From positions 1 to 51,332 of the forward strand of contig JBDTVG010000077.1 in assembly GCA_040007395.1 (NCBI GenBank): a stretch of DNA of 51,332 nt, in the 5' to 3' direction. The position numbers and the translations under genes are program-made. How positions within the stretch are numbered: the first letter of the stretch is position 1; each line of letters starts with the position of its first letter. Of the stretch, positions 32,684 through 40,950 are shown piece by piece. This stretch comes from DATGFK01 sp040007395. Its GTDB lineage: Bacteria; Chloroflexota; Anaerolineae; Aggregatilineales; UBA2796. A model generated the notes under the pieces. It made no database searches. It saw only the letters and a program-made list of their open reading frames with translations, and was not told where the DNA came from.

Positions 32684-35092
32684 ATGCGTAACAATCTAAT
32701 GCCTTTTCAGGGACCACGTTTAGTGTTTTTCATGGTGGTTATGCTCTCTGCATTCGTAATTCTTGTATTGCGTCTCTATGAGTGGCAGTTTACCGACTAC
32801 ACTCAACTTTCTGCAAACGCCAATGAAAACTCTACCCAGAGTGTGCCGCTGCCTGCACCACGAGGCGTGATCTATGATCGCTTTGGAGTTGGGCTAGCCT
32901 TGAACTCGCCCGCCTTCAACGTCTCAGTGGTTCCCGCAGGTTTGCCCGACGATCAGGATCAGGCACTTGCGGTGCTCAATCGCCTCTCAGCTTTGATCGA
33001 TGTGCCTGCGACCCGTGCCGCCGCCGATGCAGCGGGTAAAAAGACTATCCGCAGCCTTGACGAAATGGTCAAGGAAGGTCAGGGTATCGCGCCTTACCGC
33101 CCGGTAGTTGTCAAGACGGATATTCCCCAAGCGGTTGCTCAGAATATTCTTGAGGACAATCAGAATTTGCCGGGAGTCAGCGTAGACCAGCCCGTCGCAG
33201 TGCGGCAGTATCCTAATGGAGCGACCACTGCACAGATCGTGGGCTATCTGGGGCCAATCGGTGAGGACGAAGCCAAAATCCTACGCGATCAGGGCTACAA
33301 CCCAGCTTTCGAGCGGGTCGGCTATGCTGGAGTCGAAGCATACCTCGATACCGAATTGGCTGGTAAACGCGGCGTGCTAACCCAGACTGTCGATGTGGCT
33401 GGCCTGCCCGTGCGTGTCATCAAGCGCGATGAACCCGTTGCAGGTCGTAATGTGCGTCTGAGTATTGATGTGGAGTTACAGAAAGCTGCACAGCAAGCCC
33501 TGAGCTACCAGATCGATCAAATTAACACAGCGGCTCACAGTACGGTTACTCAGTCGGGGGTGGTCATCGCCATGAACCCCAACAACGGTCAAATTCTGGC
33601 GATGGTTAGTTGGCCTAGCTACGATAACAGCCGTTTTGCGCGGGCCATTGATGTTGACTATTACTTGCGCGTACTCAACGATCCGACCAAGCCGCTTGCC
33701 AACAATGCCATTAGTTCGCTATACCCGCCCGGTTCCGTTTGGAAACTGCTTACGGCAAGTGCTGTCGCTCAGGAAAAAGTGATTGCTCCCAACTCTTTTT
33801 TGTTTGATTCGGGCGAATTGTTCGTCAATAACAGCTTTGCCGTCAACGATCTGGCGACACGCCAAAAGTTCGTGTGCTGGATCAAGGGCGGGCATGGAAA
33901 AGTGGATCTTATCCACGCCATTGCTTGGAGTTGTGACGTATATTTCTATCAGGTCGGCGGCGGCAACGATGATGTATCGCCGCAGACCTTACGCCCCGGT
34001 GGGCTAGGTATTGACAACTTGGATCGCTACGCCACAATGTTCGGGATCGGCACAAAATTGGGCGTTGAACTACCCGGTGAACTTTCAGGACGGATGCCCG
34101 ATCCAGACTGGAAGCGGCGTATCTACGGAGAAAGCTGGTCTACTGGCGACACTTATAATGCATCTTTTGGGCAAGGCTATGTGACCGTTACGCCGCTGCA
34201 ACTGCTCAACGCCGCTGCTTCGATTGTGAATGGGGGAACAGTTTTCCAGCCAACGCTCCTTGATAGCTGGATCGATTCGGCGGGGAACACATTGCAACGG
34301 CCTACCCCAAGCATTGATCGCACGTTGATACTGCCCCCTGAAGGGACTCCAGCAGTGTTAAATGAACGCGAAGACCTGTTCATTCACGGCAAAGACAGCA
34401 TTACCTGTATCTGCGACCAGAACAGCCCTTACAATGACAAAGAGAATGCCTTATACGATCCTGAACAATTCAAACGTTGTACCGACGAGTTCAAGAAAAA
34501 CTACATAGCCAAAGTCTGTCTGGGAACCAAAGACGATAAAGGCACATGCAGCGGACGCGAAGTAACCTATACGGTTAATTCGCCGACTGGCTACAGCTAT
34601 CGGAATCTATGCGATCCACTCCAATACAAATTCACCCAAGACACAGGCGCGAATAAAGTCACAACCTATCAAGACTACCAACCGCCTTTTGTCGATCCAG
34701 AAAACCTTGATCTCGTGCGGCAGGGGATGCACCTTGCTGTCACCGATCCCGGCGGTACAGCACTCAAGGGTATGGCGGGCGTGAACTTCGATCCGGCAGG
34801 CAAGACTGGCACTGCCGAATATTGCGACAATATCGCTGCGAAACAGGGGTTGTGTATTTCGGGAAGTTGGCCCGCTCATGCTTGGTTTGTTGGCTATGCA
34901 CCGTTCACCAAGCCAGAAATTATTGTGGTGGCTTTTATCTATCACGGCAATGAAGGATCAGCCAATTCGCTGCCTATCGTTAAGCGGGTCTTAAGCTGCT
35001 ATTTTAAGCTAAAGCAACTACGTGATCCTAACACGGGTGCGCTGCCGCCACTGGGAGAAAGCGAGAGTTCGCATTGTCCCATTACTCAGTGA
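32684..35092 (+). CDS. mrdA: Penicillin-binding protein 2 (elongasome transpeptidase) with Cys-rich insertion
   Basis: Class B PBP that cross-links peptidoglycan during elongation. 802 residues, longer than usual (about 600-720). One N-terminal transmembrane helix (VFFMVVMLSAFVILVLRLYEW), the dimerisation domain with PAPRGVIYDRFG, and the transpeptidase domain with Ser351-x-x-Lys354 (SVWK), Ser416-Cys-Asp418 and Lys707-Thr-Gly-Thr. Between the second and third motifs lies an insertion of about 100 residues with six cysteines (575, 577, 599, 612, 622, 643); two more follow the KTGT motif (714 and about 724). The SxN motif is SxD here. Gene order after mreBCD matches the elongasome; RodA is not in the window. 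Confidence 0.94.
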   Translation: MRNNLMPFQGPRLVFFMVVMLSAFVILVLRLYEWQFTDYTQLSANANENSTQSVPLPAPRGVIYDRFGVGLALNSPAFNVSVVPAGLPDDQDQALAVLNRLSALIDVPATRAAADAAGKKTIRSLDEMVKEGQGIAPYRPVVVKTDIPQAVAQNILEDNQNLPGVSVDQPVAVRQYPNGATTAQIVGYLGPIGEDEAKILRDQGYNPAFERVGYAGVEAYLDTELAGKRGVLTQTVDVAGLPVRVIKRDEPVAGRNVRLSIDVELQKAAQQALSYQIDQINTAAHSTVTQSGVVIAMNPNNGQILAMVSWPSYDNSRFARAIDVDYYLRVLNDPTKPLANNAISSLYPPGSVWKLLTASAVAQEKVIAPNSFLFDSGELFVNNSFAVNDLATRQKFVCWIKGGHGKVDLIHAIAWSCDVYFYQVGGGNDDVSPQTLRPGGLGIDNLDRYATMFGIGTKLGVELPGELSGRMPDPDWKRRIYGESWSTGDTYNASFGQGYVTVTPLQLLNAAASIVNGGTVFQPTLLDSWIDSAGNTLQRPTPSIDRTLILPPEGTPAVLNEREDLFIHGKDSITCICDQNSPYNDKENALYDPEQFKRCTDEFKKNYIAKVCLGTKDDKGTCSGREVTYTVNSPTGYSYRNLCDPLQYKFTQDTGANKVTTYQDYQPPFVDPENLDLVRQGMHLAVTDPGGTALKGMAGVNFDPAGKTGTAEYCDNIAAKQGLCISGSWPAHAWFVGYAPFTKPEIIVVAFIYHGNEGSANSLPIVKRVLSCYFKLKQLRDPNTGALPPLGESESSHCPITQ

Positions 35093-35103
35093 GAAGGATC
35101 AGC

Positions 35104-35790
35104 GTGTCGTTGTGGTCGCGACTCAAGCGACGCTTGGCGCACCGCCAATCTTTATCGTCGCTGGATGCTTACGCATTGTGGGCGGAGTCGTATCCGCCCT
35201 ACGCTCACAATGGCTTGATGGAGATCGAACAGGCAGCGATGCTGTACGCGATGCCGCCACTGACGGATCTGGTGGTGCTCGATCTGGCTGGCGGAACCGG
35301 GCGCTACGGACTGATTGCACACAACGCAGGTGCATCACAGGTGGTGGGGGTTGATAACAGCGGCCCAATGCTGCACGCTGGGATCAAGGCGGGGGTTGCA
35401 TACCCGTTAGCGCAAACAACGATGAGTCGCTTGCCCTTCGCCTCCGCCACCTTTGATGTAATAGTATGTGGACTGGCGACGGGACATTTGCCGCCTAACT
35501 CCATGCAACAGGCCTTAGCGGAAACAAGCCGTGTTTTGCGCCCCGGCGGTGAGGCGTTGTTCAGCGACTTTCACCCGATGATCTATTTGCGGGGTGGACG
35601 GCGCACTTTCACTGCGCTTGACGGGACGCACTATGAGGTTGAGCATTATCCACATACCCTAGCGGCTTATACAGATGCTATTCGGGCTGCTGGAATGACA
35701 ATTATCACTGTAGACGAACCGCAAGCGACGGTCAATGGAGCGAACGTTCCAACGGTATTGGTCATTCGCTGTCAGAAAGATCATGTTTAG
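35104..35790 (+). CDS. Class I SAM-dependent methyltransferase
   Basis: A 228-residue methyltransferase of the Methyltransf_11 type. Motif I is VLDLAGGTGRYGL, motif II VVGVDNSG, post-motif region FDVIVCGLATGHL, and RVLRPGGEALFSDF is the usual motif III-like block. The substrate is unknown; similar genes act on small molecules or quinone precursors. I chose GTG 35104 with GAAGGATC in front, rather than the TTG at 35074 inside the PBP2 gene. It is 11 bases after PBP2 and so is the last gene of the mre unit, with no known reason for that place. Confidence 0.85.
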   Translation: MSLWSRLKRRLAHRQSLSSLDAYALWAESYPPYAHNGLMEIEQAAMLYAMPPLTDLVVLDLAGGTGRYGLIAHNAGASQVVGVDNSGPMLHAGIKAGVAYPLAQTTMSRLPFASATFDVIVCGLATGHLPPNSMQQALAETSRVLRPGGEALFSDFHPMIYLRGGRRTFTALDGTHYEVEHYPHTLAAYTDAIRAAGMTIITVDEPQATVNGANVPTVLVIRCQKDHV

Positions 35791-35797
35791 AGAGGTT

Positions 35798-35827
35798 ACT
35801 CCGCTCCGTGTATATGCGGAGCAGAGT
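35798..35827 (+). terminator. Hairpin after the mre-methyltransferase operon
   Basis: ACTC-C-GCTCCG, loop TGTATATG, CGGAGC-A-GAGT: a strong stem with one mismatch, 8 bases after the stop codon. No T-run follows, so this may be a weak or factor-dependent terminator. Confidence 0.5.
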
Positions 35828-35982
35828 AGAGTAGGGAGATTAATGTCAGTTCGGGATACGGGCTTCAAGTTATGCGCGATCCATTTATCGGCAAACTAAA
35901 CCTATTCATCAGCATCACATCATTTGTCTGACCATCCATCTATGAGACGCGAACAGGCAAAGTGACCCTTCTATGTGCATCG

Positions 35983-36381
35983 CTAACTACCAGTAATTTG
36001 AAACATCTGTATCAGATTTCCGCAAGTATCGTCAAATATGGCAACGGTGGTCATCCCTGTGTTGGTTGGTTCCATCGTAAACTCAACGCCTAACTTTTTC
36101 ATTCGTTCATACTCTTGTTGAATGTCATCAACCTCGAATGCCGTGAAGGGTATCCCATCTTTGACCAGCGACTCTTTTAGCGCCTTCATTGCGGGATAAT
36201 CGGCGTTTGGTTCAAGCAATAGCTCAGTACCATCTGGTTCTTCAGGGGAAACAACCGTTAACCACCGTGCGCCTTGCCCCAATGGAATGTCGTGTTTTTT
36301 CTTAAACCCCAAGATTTCCGTATAAAACTTCAATGCCTTGTCATAGTCTGCTATCGATACGCTCGTTAGTTTAATCTTCAT
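35983..36381 (-). CDS. VOC-family (glyoxalase/bleomycin-resistance-like) protein
   Basis: A 132-residue vicinal-oxygen-chelate fold protein, with two beta-alpha-beta-beta-beta units. Its N-terminal half has SVSIADYDKALKFYTEIL and ARWLTVVSPEEPDGTEL, its C-terminal half VDDIQQEYERMKKLGVEF and ATFDDT-like ending IFDDTCGNLIQM. Candidate metal ligands such as Glu are present, but the activity is not decided. It overlaps the AraC-type gene by 11 bases, so the two are translationally coupled; the regulator probably controls this small unit. Confidence 0.9.
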   Translation of the reverse strand: MKIKLTSVSIADYDKALKFYTEILGFKKKHDIPLGQGARWLTVVSPEEPDGTELLLEPNADYPAMKALKESLVKDGIPFTAFEVDDIQQEYERMKKLGVEFTMEPTNTGMTTVAIFDDTCGNLIQMFQITGS

Positions 36382-36766
36382 AAGACTCTATGCTCCTTAG
36401 AACTTGAGTAGCGGTACGGCAGTCTAGTTGACGAAACTGACTAGGGCTAAGACCATACTGTTGCTTGAACGCCTTGCCAAAAGCTGAATGGGTTTTGTAA
36501 CCAGCAGCCAGCGCGACCTCCGTAATATCCACTGCACCTATCCGCAATTTTCGGCCTGCACGTTCAAGGCGCACCCGACGAATATAGGTGGTAATGTTCT
36601 CCCCTACACAGGCGGTGAAGATACGATGAAAATGAGGTACGGAGAAGTTCGCAACCGCCGCCAACACTTCCCGATTCAGCGGTTCATCCATATGCTCACG
36701 GATGTAATGCTGAACAGTATGGATACGTTCCGTATAATCTCGAAGACCCCGTGTGTCCGTCAACAT
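36371..36766 (-). CDS. AraC-family regulator, DNA-binding domain only
   Basis: A 131-residue protein consisting essentially of the double helix-turn-helix of the AraC/XylS family: VAAVANFSVPHFHRIF, then VRLERAGRKLRIG and VALAAGYKTHSAFGKAFKQQYGLSPSQFR. Full-size members carry an effector domain, absent here. Free-standing DNA-binding forms such as SoxS or MarA are known. It overlaps the VOC gene downstream (4-base-type coupling), and the pair resembles VOC/GyrI-like small modules linked to AraC regulators. Confidence 0.9.
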   Translation of the reverse strand: MLTDTRGLRDYTERIHTVQHYIREHMDEPLNREVLAAVANFSVPHFHRIFTACVGENITTYIRRVRLERAGRKLRIGAVDITEVALAAGYKTHSAFGKAFKQQYGLSPSQFRQLDCRTATQVLRSIESYED

Positions 36767-36871
36767 AAGCCCATTATAGTATATTAGAACGCTCGTTCGC
36801 TACTCTAAATGTATCATTTTGAATTTGTTCAACTAACGACCTTGCATAGCGTATCGCGAATCCACGATAAT

Positions 36872-37789
36872 TTAGTCGTCTTTAAGTTCGGGCGGATAGA
36901 GATAGTAGTTGGCGGCTGAGGCGGCCTGACCGCCTTCATGGACGGCTGTACTTACCTGATGTGAGTGCAACCGATCCACATCGCCTGCGGCGTAGACCCC
37001 CGGCACATTAGTTTGCTGTTCGCTGTCCGTTGTGATATAGCCTTGATCGTTTACTTCCACACCAAGATCGCGGGCAAGTTGGCTTTGTGGGGTTGCGCCT
37101 TGCTGGCTAAAAAACTGGTCGAGCGGAATCCGCAAGCCGCCTTGCGTACAGATCGCCTCAAATTGTCCATGCTGCCCAATCACCCTGTCAATCTTATCGA
37201 TAATCAGGGGAATGTTGGCGCGGGCAAGACGTTCGCGAAATCGGGTGTCGATCTCGCAATTGTGACTGTCGGTAAGTACCGTTAGTTGGTCGGTAAAGCG
37301 TTGAAGTTGCAGTGCTTCTGACGCGGCATTGTTGGTGTTGCCCGCCACGACAACTCTGGCTCCTATGCAATTGTAGCCATCGCAGGTGATACACCAGAAC
37401 ATGCTGCGCCCGACATAATCTTCCCAACCGTCGAAGTGCGGGTAATGGTCAACTACGCCTGTACAAATAATGACCGCTCGCGCTTGCCATTGCCCAGCTT
37501 GCCCTGTCGCCAGAAACTCGCCATCAACCCGCTGCATTGACTCAATCTTGTGTTGTAGCACTTGCACCTGAGGATAATCGCTGAGTTGACGGTAGCCTAG
37601 TTGGCGCAGTTCCACAGTGGGAATCCCGCCCGGAAAGCCGAGATAATTACGTATAGCCTGATGCCACGTCGAACGGCCCTGTCCGGTGTCGAACAGGGCA
37701 ATGTGTCGGTTATAACGTGCTAGATACAACGCCGCCGAAAGTCCAGCAGGCCCACCACCAACCACTATCACTTCGTAACTATCGGTCAT
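36872..37789 (-). CDS. Thioredoxin reductase-like FAD-dependent oxidoreductase, degenerate NADPH site
   Basis: A 305-residue flavoprotein. The FAD site is VVGGGPAGLSAALY at the N-terminus and the second FAD motif is VYAAGDVD near the C-terminus. A redox CxxC pair, Cys133-Ile-Thr-Cys136, lies in WCITCDGY, as in thioredoxin reductases. In the pyridine nucleotide domain the usual GGGxSA is replaced by VVVAGNTNNAASEA, and the HRR/HRD-type motif for the NADPH phosphate is missing. This may mean use of another electron donor (ferredoxin-type reductases without an NADPH motif are known) or another acceptor than thioredoxin. No thioredoxin gene is adjacent. Confidence 0.85.
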   Translation of the reverse strand: MTDSYEVIVVGGGPAGLSAALYLARYNRHIALFDTGQGRSTWHQAIRNYLGFPGGIPTVELRQLGYRQLSDYPQVQVLQHKIESMQRVDGEFLATGQAGQWQARAVIICTGVVDHYPHFDGWEDYVGRSMFWCITCDGYNCIGARVVVAGNTNNAASEALQLQRFTDQLTVLTDSHNCEIDTRFRERLARANIPLIIDKIDRVIGQHGQFEAICTQGGLRIPLDQFFSQQGATPQSQLARDLGVEVNDQGYITTDSEQQTNVPGVYAAGDVDRLHSHQVSTAVHEGGQAASAANYYLYPPELKDD

Positions 37790-37852
37790 CTACCACCCCA
37801 GCAGTGCCAGTAAGCCGCTAGATTTATAGCGAATTTGGGTGGATCGTGCTAT

Positions 37853-38101
37853 TTAATCGGCACTGATTTCAATGTCGAATTTTTTCGCCGCTCGCTTGAT
37901 ACGATCCTTTATCGTCTTGATCTCATCATTGTCATACTTGGCACCGTTGTCTTCATGGTTAATATAGTTCCACGCAGCACGCACATGGGCGGCGGTATCT
38001 ATTGGATATTTCTTGTTGGTCGTGTCCGCGAACTCAACGTCGCCATATTTGTGTTCGCCCTCTTCCGGCCTCACATCATCGCGCTTATCGATTGTCGCCA
38101 T
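37853..38101 (-). CDS. DUF6582-like small protein
   Basis: An 82-residue, charged soluble protein. The part AAHVRAAWNYINHEDNGAKYD followed by IKDRIKRAAKKFDIEI has the pattern of small proteins named DUF6582, sometimes found in phage capsid genes or free in genomes. GGGAGG ribosome site directly upstream. No phage genes surround it. Function unknown; family assignment from memory of the pattern. Confidence 0.65.
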   Translation of the reverse strand: MATIDKRDDVRPEEGEHKYGDVEFADTTNKKYPIDTAAHVRAAWNYINHEDNGAKYDNDEIKTIKDRIKRAAKKFDIEISAD

Positions 38102-38315
38102 AACAACCTCCCATAAAACATTTCACATTTTTACCTTACGGTAATATCGTGAGTTTACAAATCTTTGGCAGAATTATCCGTGCGTAGTCGTCCGTAATTT
38201 TGCCAATATCATCCCGTAATTTTTTGCCCGCATCGTTTTTTGTATTTACCATTGAGCAACAGTACACTGGTTAAATTGCGCTGTAAGCCTACTTGTTAAA
38301 GAAATTTCAGGGATT

Positions 38316-38939
38316 ATGGAAAACTTCATCAACGACCTGCTTCTGTTTATCGTGATTGCTATGCTTATTTCGCTGGTAGTAGTGGCAATCATTATCTACC
38401 TAGTCTTGCGAGGCATCCGTAACTACACCTCGCCCAATGTCGTGGAGATGCAGCAAACCTTTGCGCGATTGAAGGCTGGTAATCCCGGTGCTAGCACTGA
38501 AGATTTGATCGAAAAGATCATCCATCAAGAATCGATCAAGTGTGGCATTGTCGGCGCGATTGCGGGCTTAGGTGGCTTCTTTACGCTACCGATTACCCTG
38601 CCTATCGATCTGCTGGTGTCACTGCGTATTCAGGCGGCGCTCGTGGAGTTCATCGCGACGATGTATGGCAAAACGGATCTTAACGATACCGAGGCCAAAA
38701 TACGCACTTCGTTGATCATCTCTGGCGGTGTAAAGGTCAGCGAGACAAGTTTCGATTTGATCATGAAACTGGTGTTGCGGGTGATTGGCGAATCGCTCTC
38801 CATGATAGTTCCACTCATCGGCGTGGGAGTGGGCTTTGCCGTCAATTATTTCATCGCACGAGCCAGTGGCGATCTGGCACTACGCTGGTATTCTGGTAAG
38901 CTGCACGCGCCCGCGATGAGCCTTCCGAAAGGCTCATAA
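38316..38939 (+). CDS. EcsC-family membrane-associated protein
   Basis: A 207-residue protein with an N-terminal transmembrane helix (LLLFIVIAMLISLVVVAIII) and an EcsC-like part in the middle: GLGGFFTLPITLPIDL, then RIQAALVEFIATMYG is the usual EcsC signature. A second hydrophobic region lies near the end (SMIVPLIGVGVGFAVNYF). The role of EcsC domains is not settled. CAGGGATT precedes the ATG. Divergent from the DUF6582-like gene. A hairpin GAGCCTT/AAGGCTC overlaps the stop region (38918-38935). Confidence 0.8.
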   Translation: MENFINDLLLFIVIAMLISLVVVAIIIYLVLRGIRNYTSPNVVEMQQTFARLKAGNPGASTEDLIEKIIHQESIKCGIVGAIAGLGGFFTLPITLPIDLLVSLRIQAALVEFIATMYGKTDLNDTEAKIRTSLIISGGVKVSETSFDLIMKLVLRVIGESLSMIVPLIGVGVGFAVNYFIARASGDLALRWYSGKLHAPAMSLPKGS

Positions 38940-39077
38940 GGGTGATCTGGAGGCTCACCCATGTTCTGCCTCATCTTACATCGCTCTCCTTCTTGGTCGA
39001 ATTTTAACGGTTTAATTGTCAAAGCTTAAACCCGTTGGAGTTACCTTCTGCTAGACAGAAAAACAAGGAGCGTAGAA

Positions 39078-40475
39078 ATGACTCACCGTTTTCGCTGCTA
39101 TGGTCCTAATGATCAGCGCCGTTGGAATGCCCACTCCAACTCGCGCCCAAACTCCCAACCCAATCAATCATATTATTGTGCTTTACTTAGAAAATTGGTC
39201 GTTTGATAGCCTATATGGGATGTTCCCCGGAGCCAACGGGCTGGCCAACGCGGCAAATGCCGCACCGCAGGTTGACAAGACGGGCAAGGTTTACGATACG
39301 CTGCCTGCACCGCTGAACAGTAATACGAAAGATAGTGCGGGCAAAGTCCTCGCCGATTCGCGCTTCCCGGCTGATCTGCCTAACAAGCCATTTGCCATCG
39401 ATAAATATGTGCCCACCTCGGATTTGATCGGCGATATGGTGCATCGTTATTACCAAGAACAATTGCAGATCGACGGCGGCAAGATGGACAAGTTCGTGAC
39501 TTGGGGTAACTCCGCTGGCGAAGTGATGGGCTATGTCGATACGACCAAACTTCCCATGTACAAAATTGCCCAGCAATATACTTTGAGCGACAACTTCTTC
39601 CACGCTTCTTTCGGCGGGTCGTTCCTGAACCACTTCTGGCTGGTATGCGCTTGCAGCCCGGTTTGGCCCAATGCCCCCACCGATGTCGTAGCGCAGTTGG
39701 ATGCCAACGGTGTAGTAACCAAAGACGGTCAGGTCACGCCCGATGGCTTTGCGGTCAACACCGCATTTACCACTTACACGCCCCACCCGGCAAATGTCGC
39801 CGCCGATCACCTCGTGCCACCTCAGACAATGCCGACTATCGGTGACCGTCTGAGCGAGAAGAATATCTCTTGGGCGTGGTATTCGGGCGGTTGGAATGAT
39901 GCCGTCGCGGGTAATCCAGACAAATTGTTCCAGTTCCACCATCAGGTTTTTGCCTTCTTTAAGAATTACGGCGATGGCACCGATGGGCGCAAAGAGCATC
40001 TCAAGGATGATAAAGATTTCTTCGCCGCCGTATCGGATGGAACACTGCCTGCGGTGTCGTTTGTGAAGCCGCTTGGTGAGCAAAACGAGCACCCCGGCTA
40101 TGCCAAACTAGATGATGGCGAAAAATATGCCGCCAATCTGGTCGAAGCCGTGCAAAATAGTCCGGCGTGGAAAGATACGGCGATTATCATCACTTACGAC
40201 GAAAACGGCGGTTTGTGGGATCATGTCGCGCCGCCAATCGTCGATAAATGGGGCCGGGTACTCGTGTCCCAACCATCATCATTTCGCCCTATGCCAAGAA
40301 GGGTTTCGTAGATCACACCCCCATGGACACAACCTCGATTTTGGCCTTCATCGAAAATCGCTATAGCCTGCAACCATTGAGTGATCGCGATAAGAATGTG
40401 GCGAATATGTTGAGTGCCTTTGATTTTAGCCAGTCAATGGCAGCTACCGACAGCGCAGCAACACCCGCCAAGTAA
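39078..40475 (+). pseudogene. Phospholipase C/acid phosphatase-type phosphoesterase with two frameshifts
   Basis: Secreted phosphoesterase of the alkaline phosphatase superfamily (PF04185; phospholipase C/AcpA). The main frame 39100-40311 has IIVLYLENWSFDSLYG, FHASFGGSFLNHFWL, and IIITYDENGGLWDHVAPP, metal and catalytic segments. Two breaks are visible. First, the only good ribosome site (AAGGAG) serves ATG 39078, which is in another frame; the main frame before 39100 reads LTVFAAMVLMISAVG, the core of a signal peptide with no start. Second, at about 40248-40257 the frame shifts at TGGGGCCGGG, and the family's ending (GTRVPTIIISPYAKKGFVDH, then DTTSILAFIENRY) continues in the other frame to 40475. 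Both can be sequencing or assembly indels, or the gene is recently broken. Start and tail are in the same frame, so the shifts cancel. Confidence 0.85.
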
Positions 40476-40481
40476 AGTTAT

Positions 40482-40576
40482 TTTCCTCACTCTGGCACTC
40501 TCTGTGAAGTGGAGAGAGGCTAGTGGGTTCTAGAAATCCCTCTCTACTAGCGTAGAGAGGGATTTAGGGTGAGGAT
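40482..40576. repeat. Dispersed inverted repeat with perfect 14-bp hairpin
   Basis: The element has outer arms TCCTCAC and GTGAGGA and an inner hairpin AAATCCCTCTCTAC (40534-40547), loop TAGC, GTAGAGAGGGATTT (40552-40565). This family of intergenic repeats (CCTCAC...CCCTCTC...GAGAGGG) is common in Chloroflexota and others. It lies between two convergent genes and could also act as a terminator on both strands. Confidence 0.75.
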
Positions 40577-40585
40577 GAGTTTTGT

Positions 40586-40948
40586 TTAGGCGGTTCCAAT
40601 GAGCCGTTGAAGTTCTCGTACTAATCGGTTGACCGCCCACTTGTAGGATTTCCCCTTCGGAACCAGTACTACCAGCACTCCCGGCTTGCGGGCTTGGAAC
40701 CAGCGACACACCACCCGCCGCGACTCCCAGTCGAAGAACTCACTTTCGCCCGCGACACTTTTACCACTTTCGGCGCGACCTGCGGCATGAAGCGCCACTT
40801 GCAGCAGTACCTCCAATGATTCTGGCGATGATTCCGGAGCGTGGGTGCTGGCAAGGACGCTGCCTGTGCGGTCAATGAGCAAAGCAGCCTCAAAACCCGA
40901 TTGGGCGCGAATATCTTCAAGCGCAACCCCTAAACGTGTTTCAGGCAT
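40586..40948 (-). CDS. Roadblock/LC7-domain protein
   Basis: A 120-residue alpha/beta protein of the roadblock/LC7 fold: ALEDIRAQSGFEAALLIDRTGSVLAS is the start of the fold, followed by the central helix with LEVLLQVALHAAGR and the beta-hairpin VVCRWFQARKPGVLVVLVP. Such proteins often modulate small Ras-like GTPases (MglA type); no GTPase gene is nearby. The ATG is 2 bases downstream of the stop of the 2-TM gene, so both are in one operon. Confidence 0.75.
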   Translation of the reverse strand: MPETRLGVALEDIRAQSGFEAALLIDRTGSVLASTHAPESSPESLEVLLQVALHAAGRAESGKSVAGESEFFDWESRRVVCRWFQARKPGVLVVLVPKGKSYKWAVNRLVRELQRLIGTA

Positions 40949-40950
40949 AG

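Noticed and set aside
35798..35827. tRNA-like or riboswitch structure after the methyltransferase gene
   Set aside because: Only a simple hairpin is present; no cloverleaf or known aptamer pattern is seen.
40248..40475. Separate 75-aa gene after the phosphoesterase
   Set aside because: Its sequence is the missing C-terminus of the phosphoesterase, reached by a one-base frameshift.
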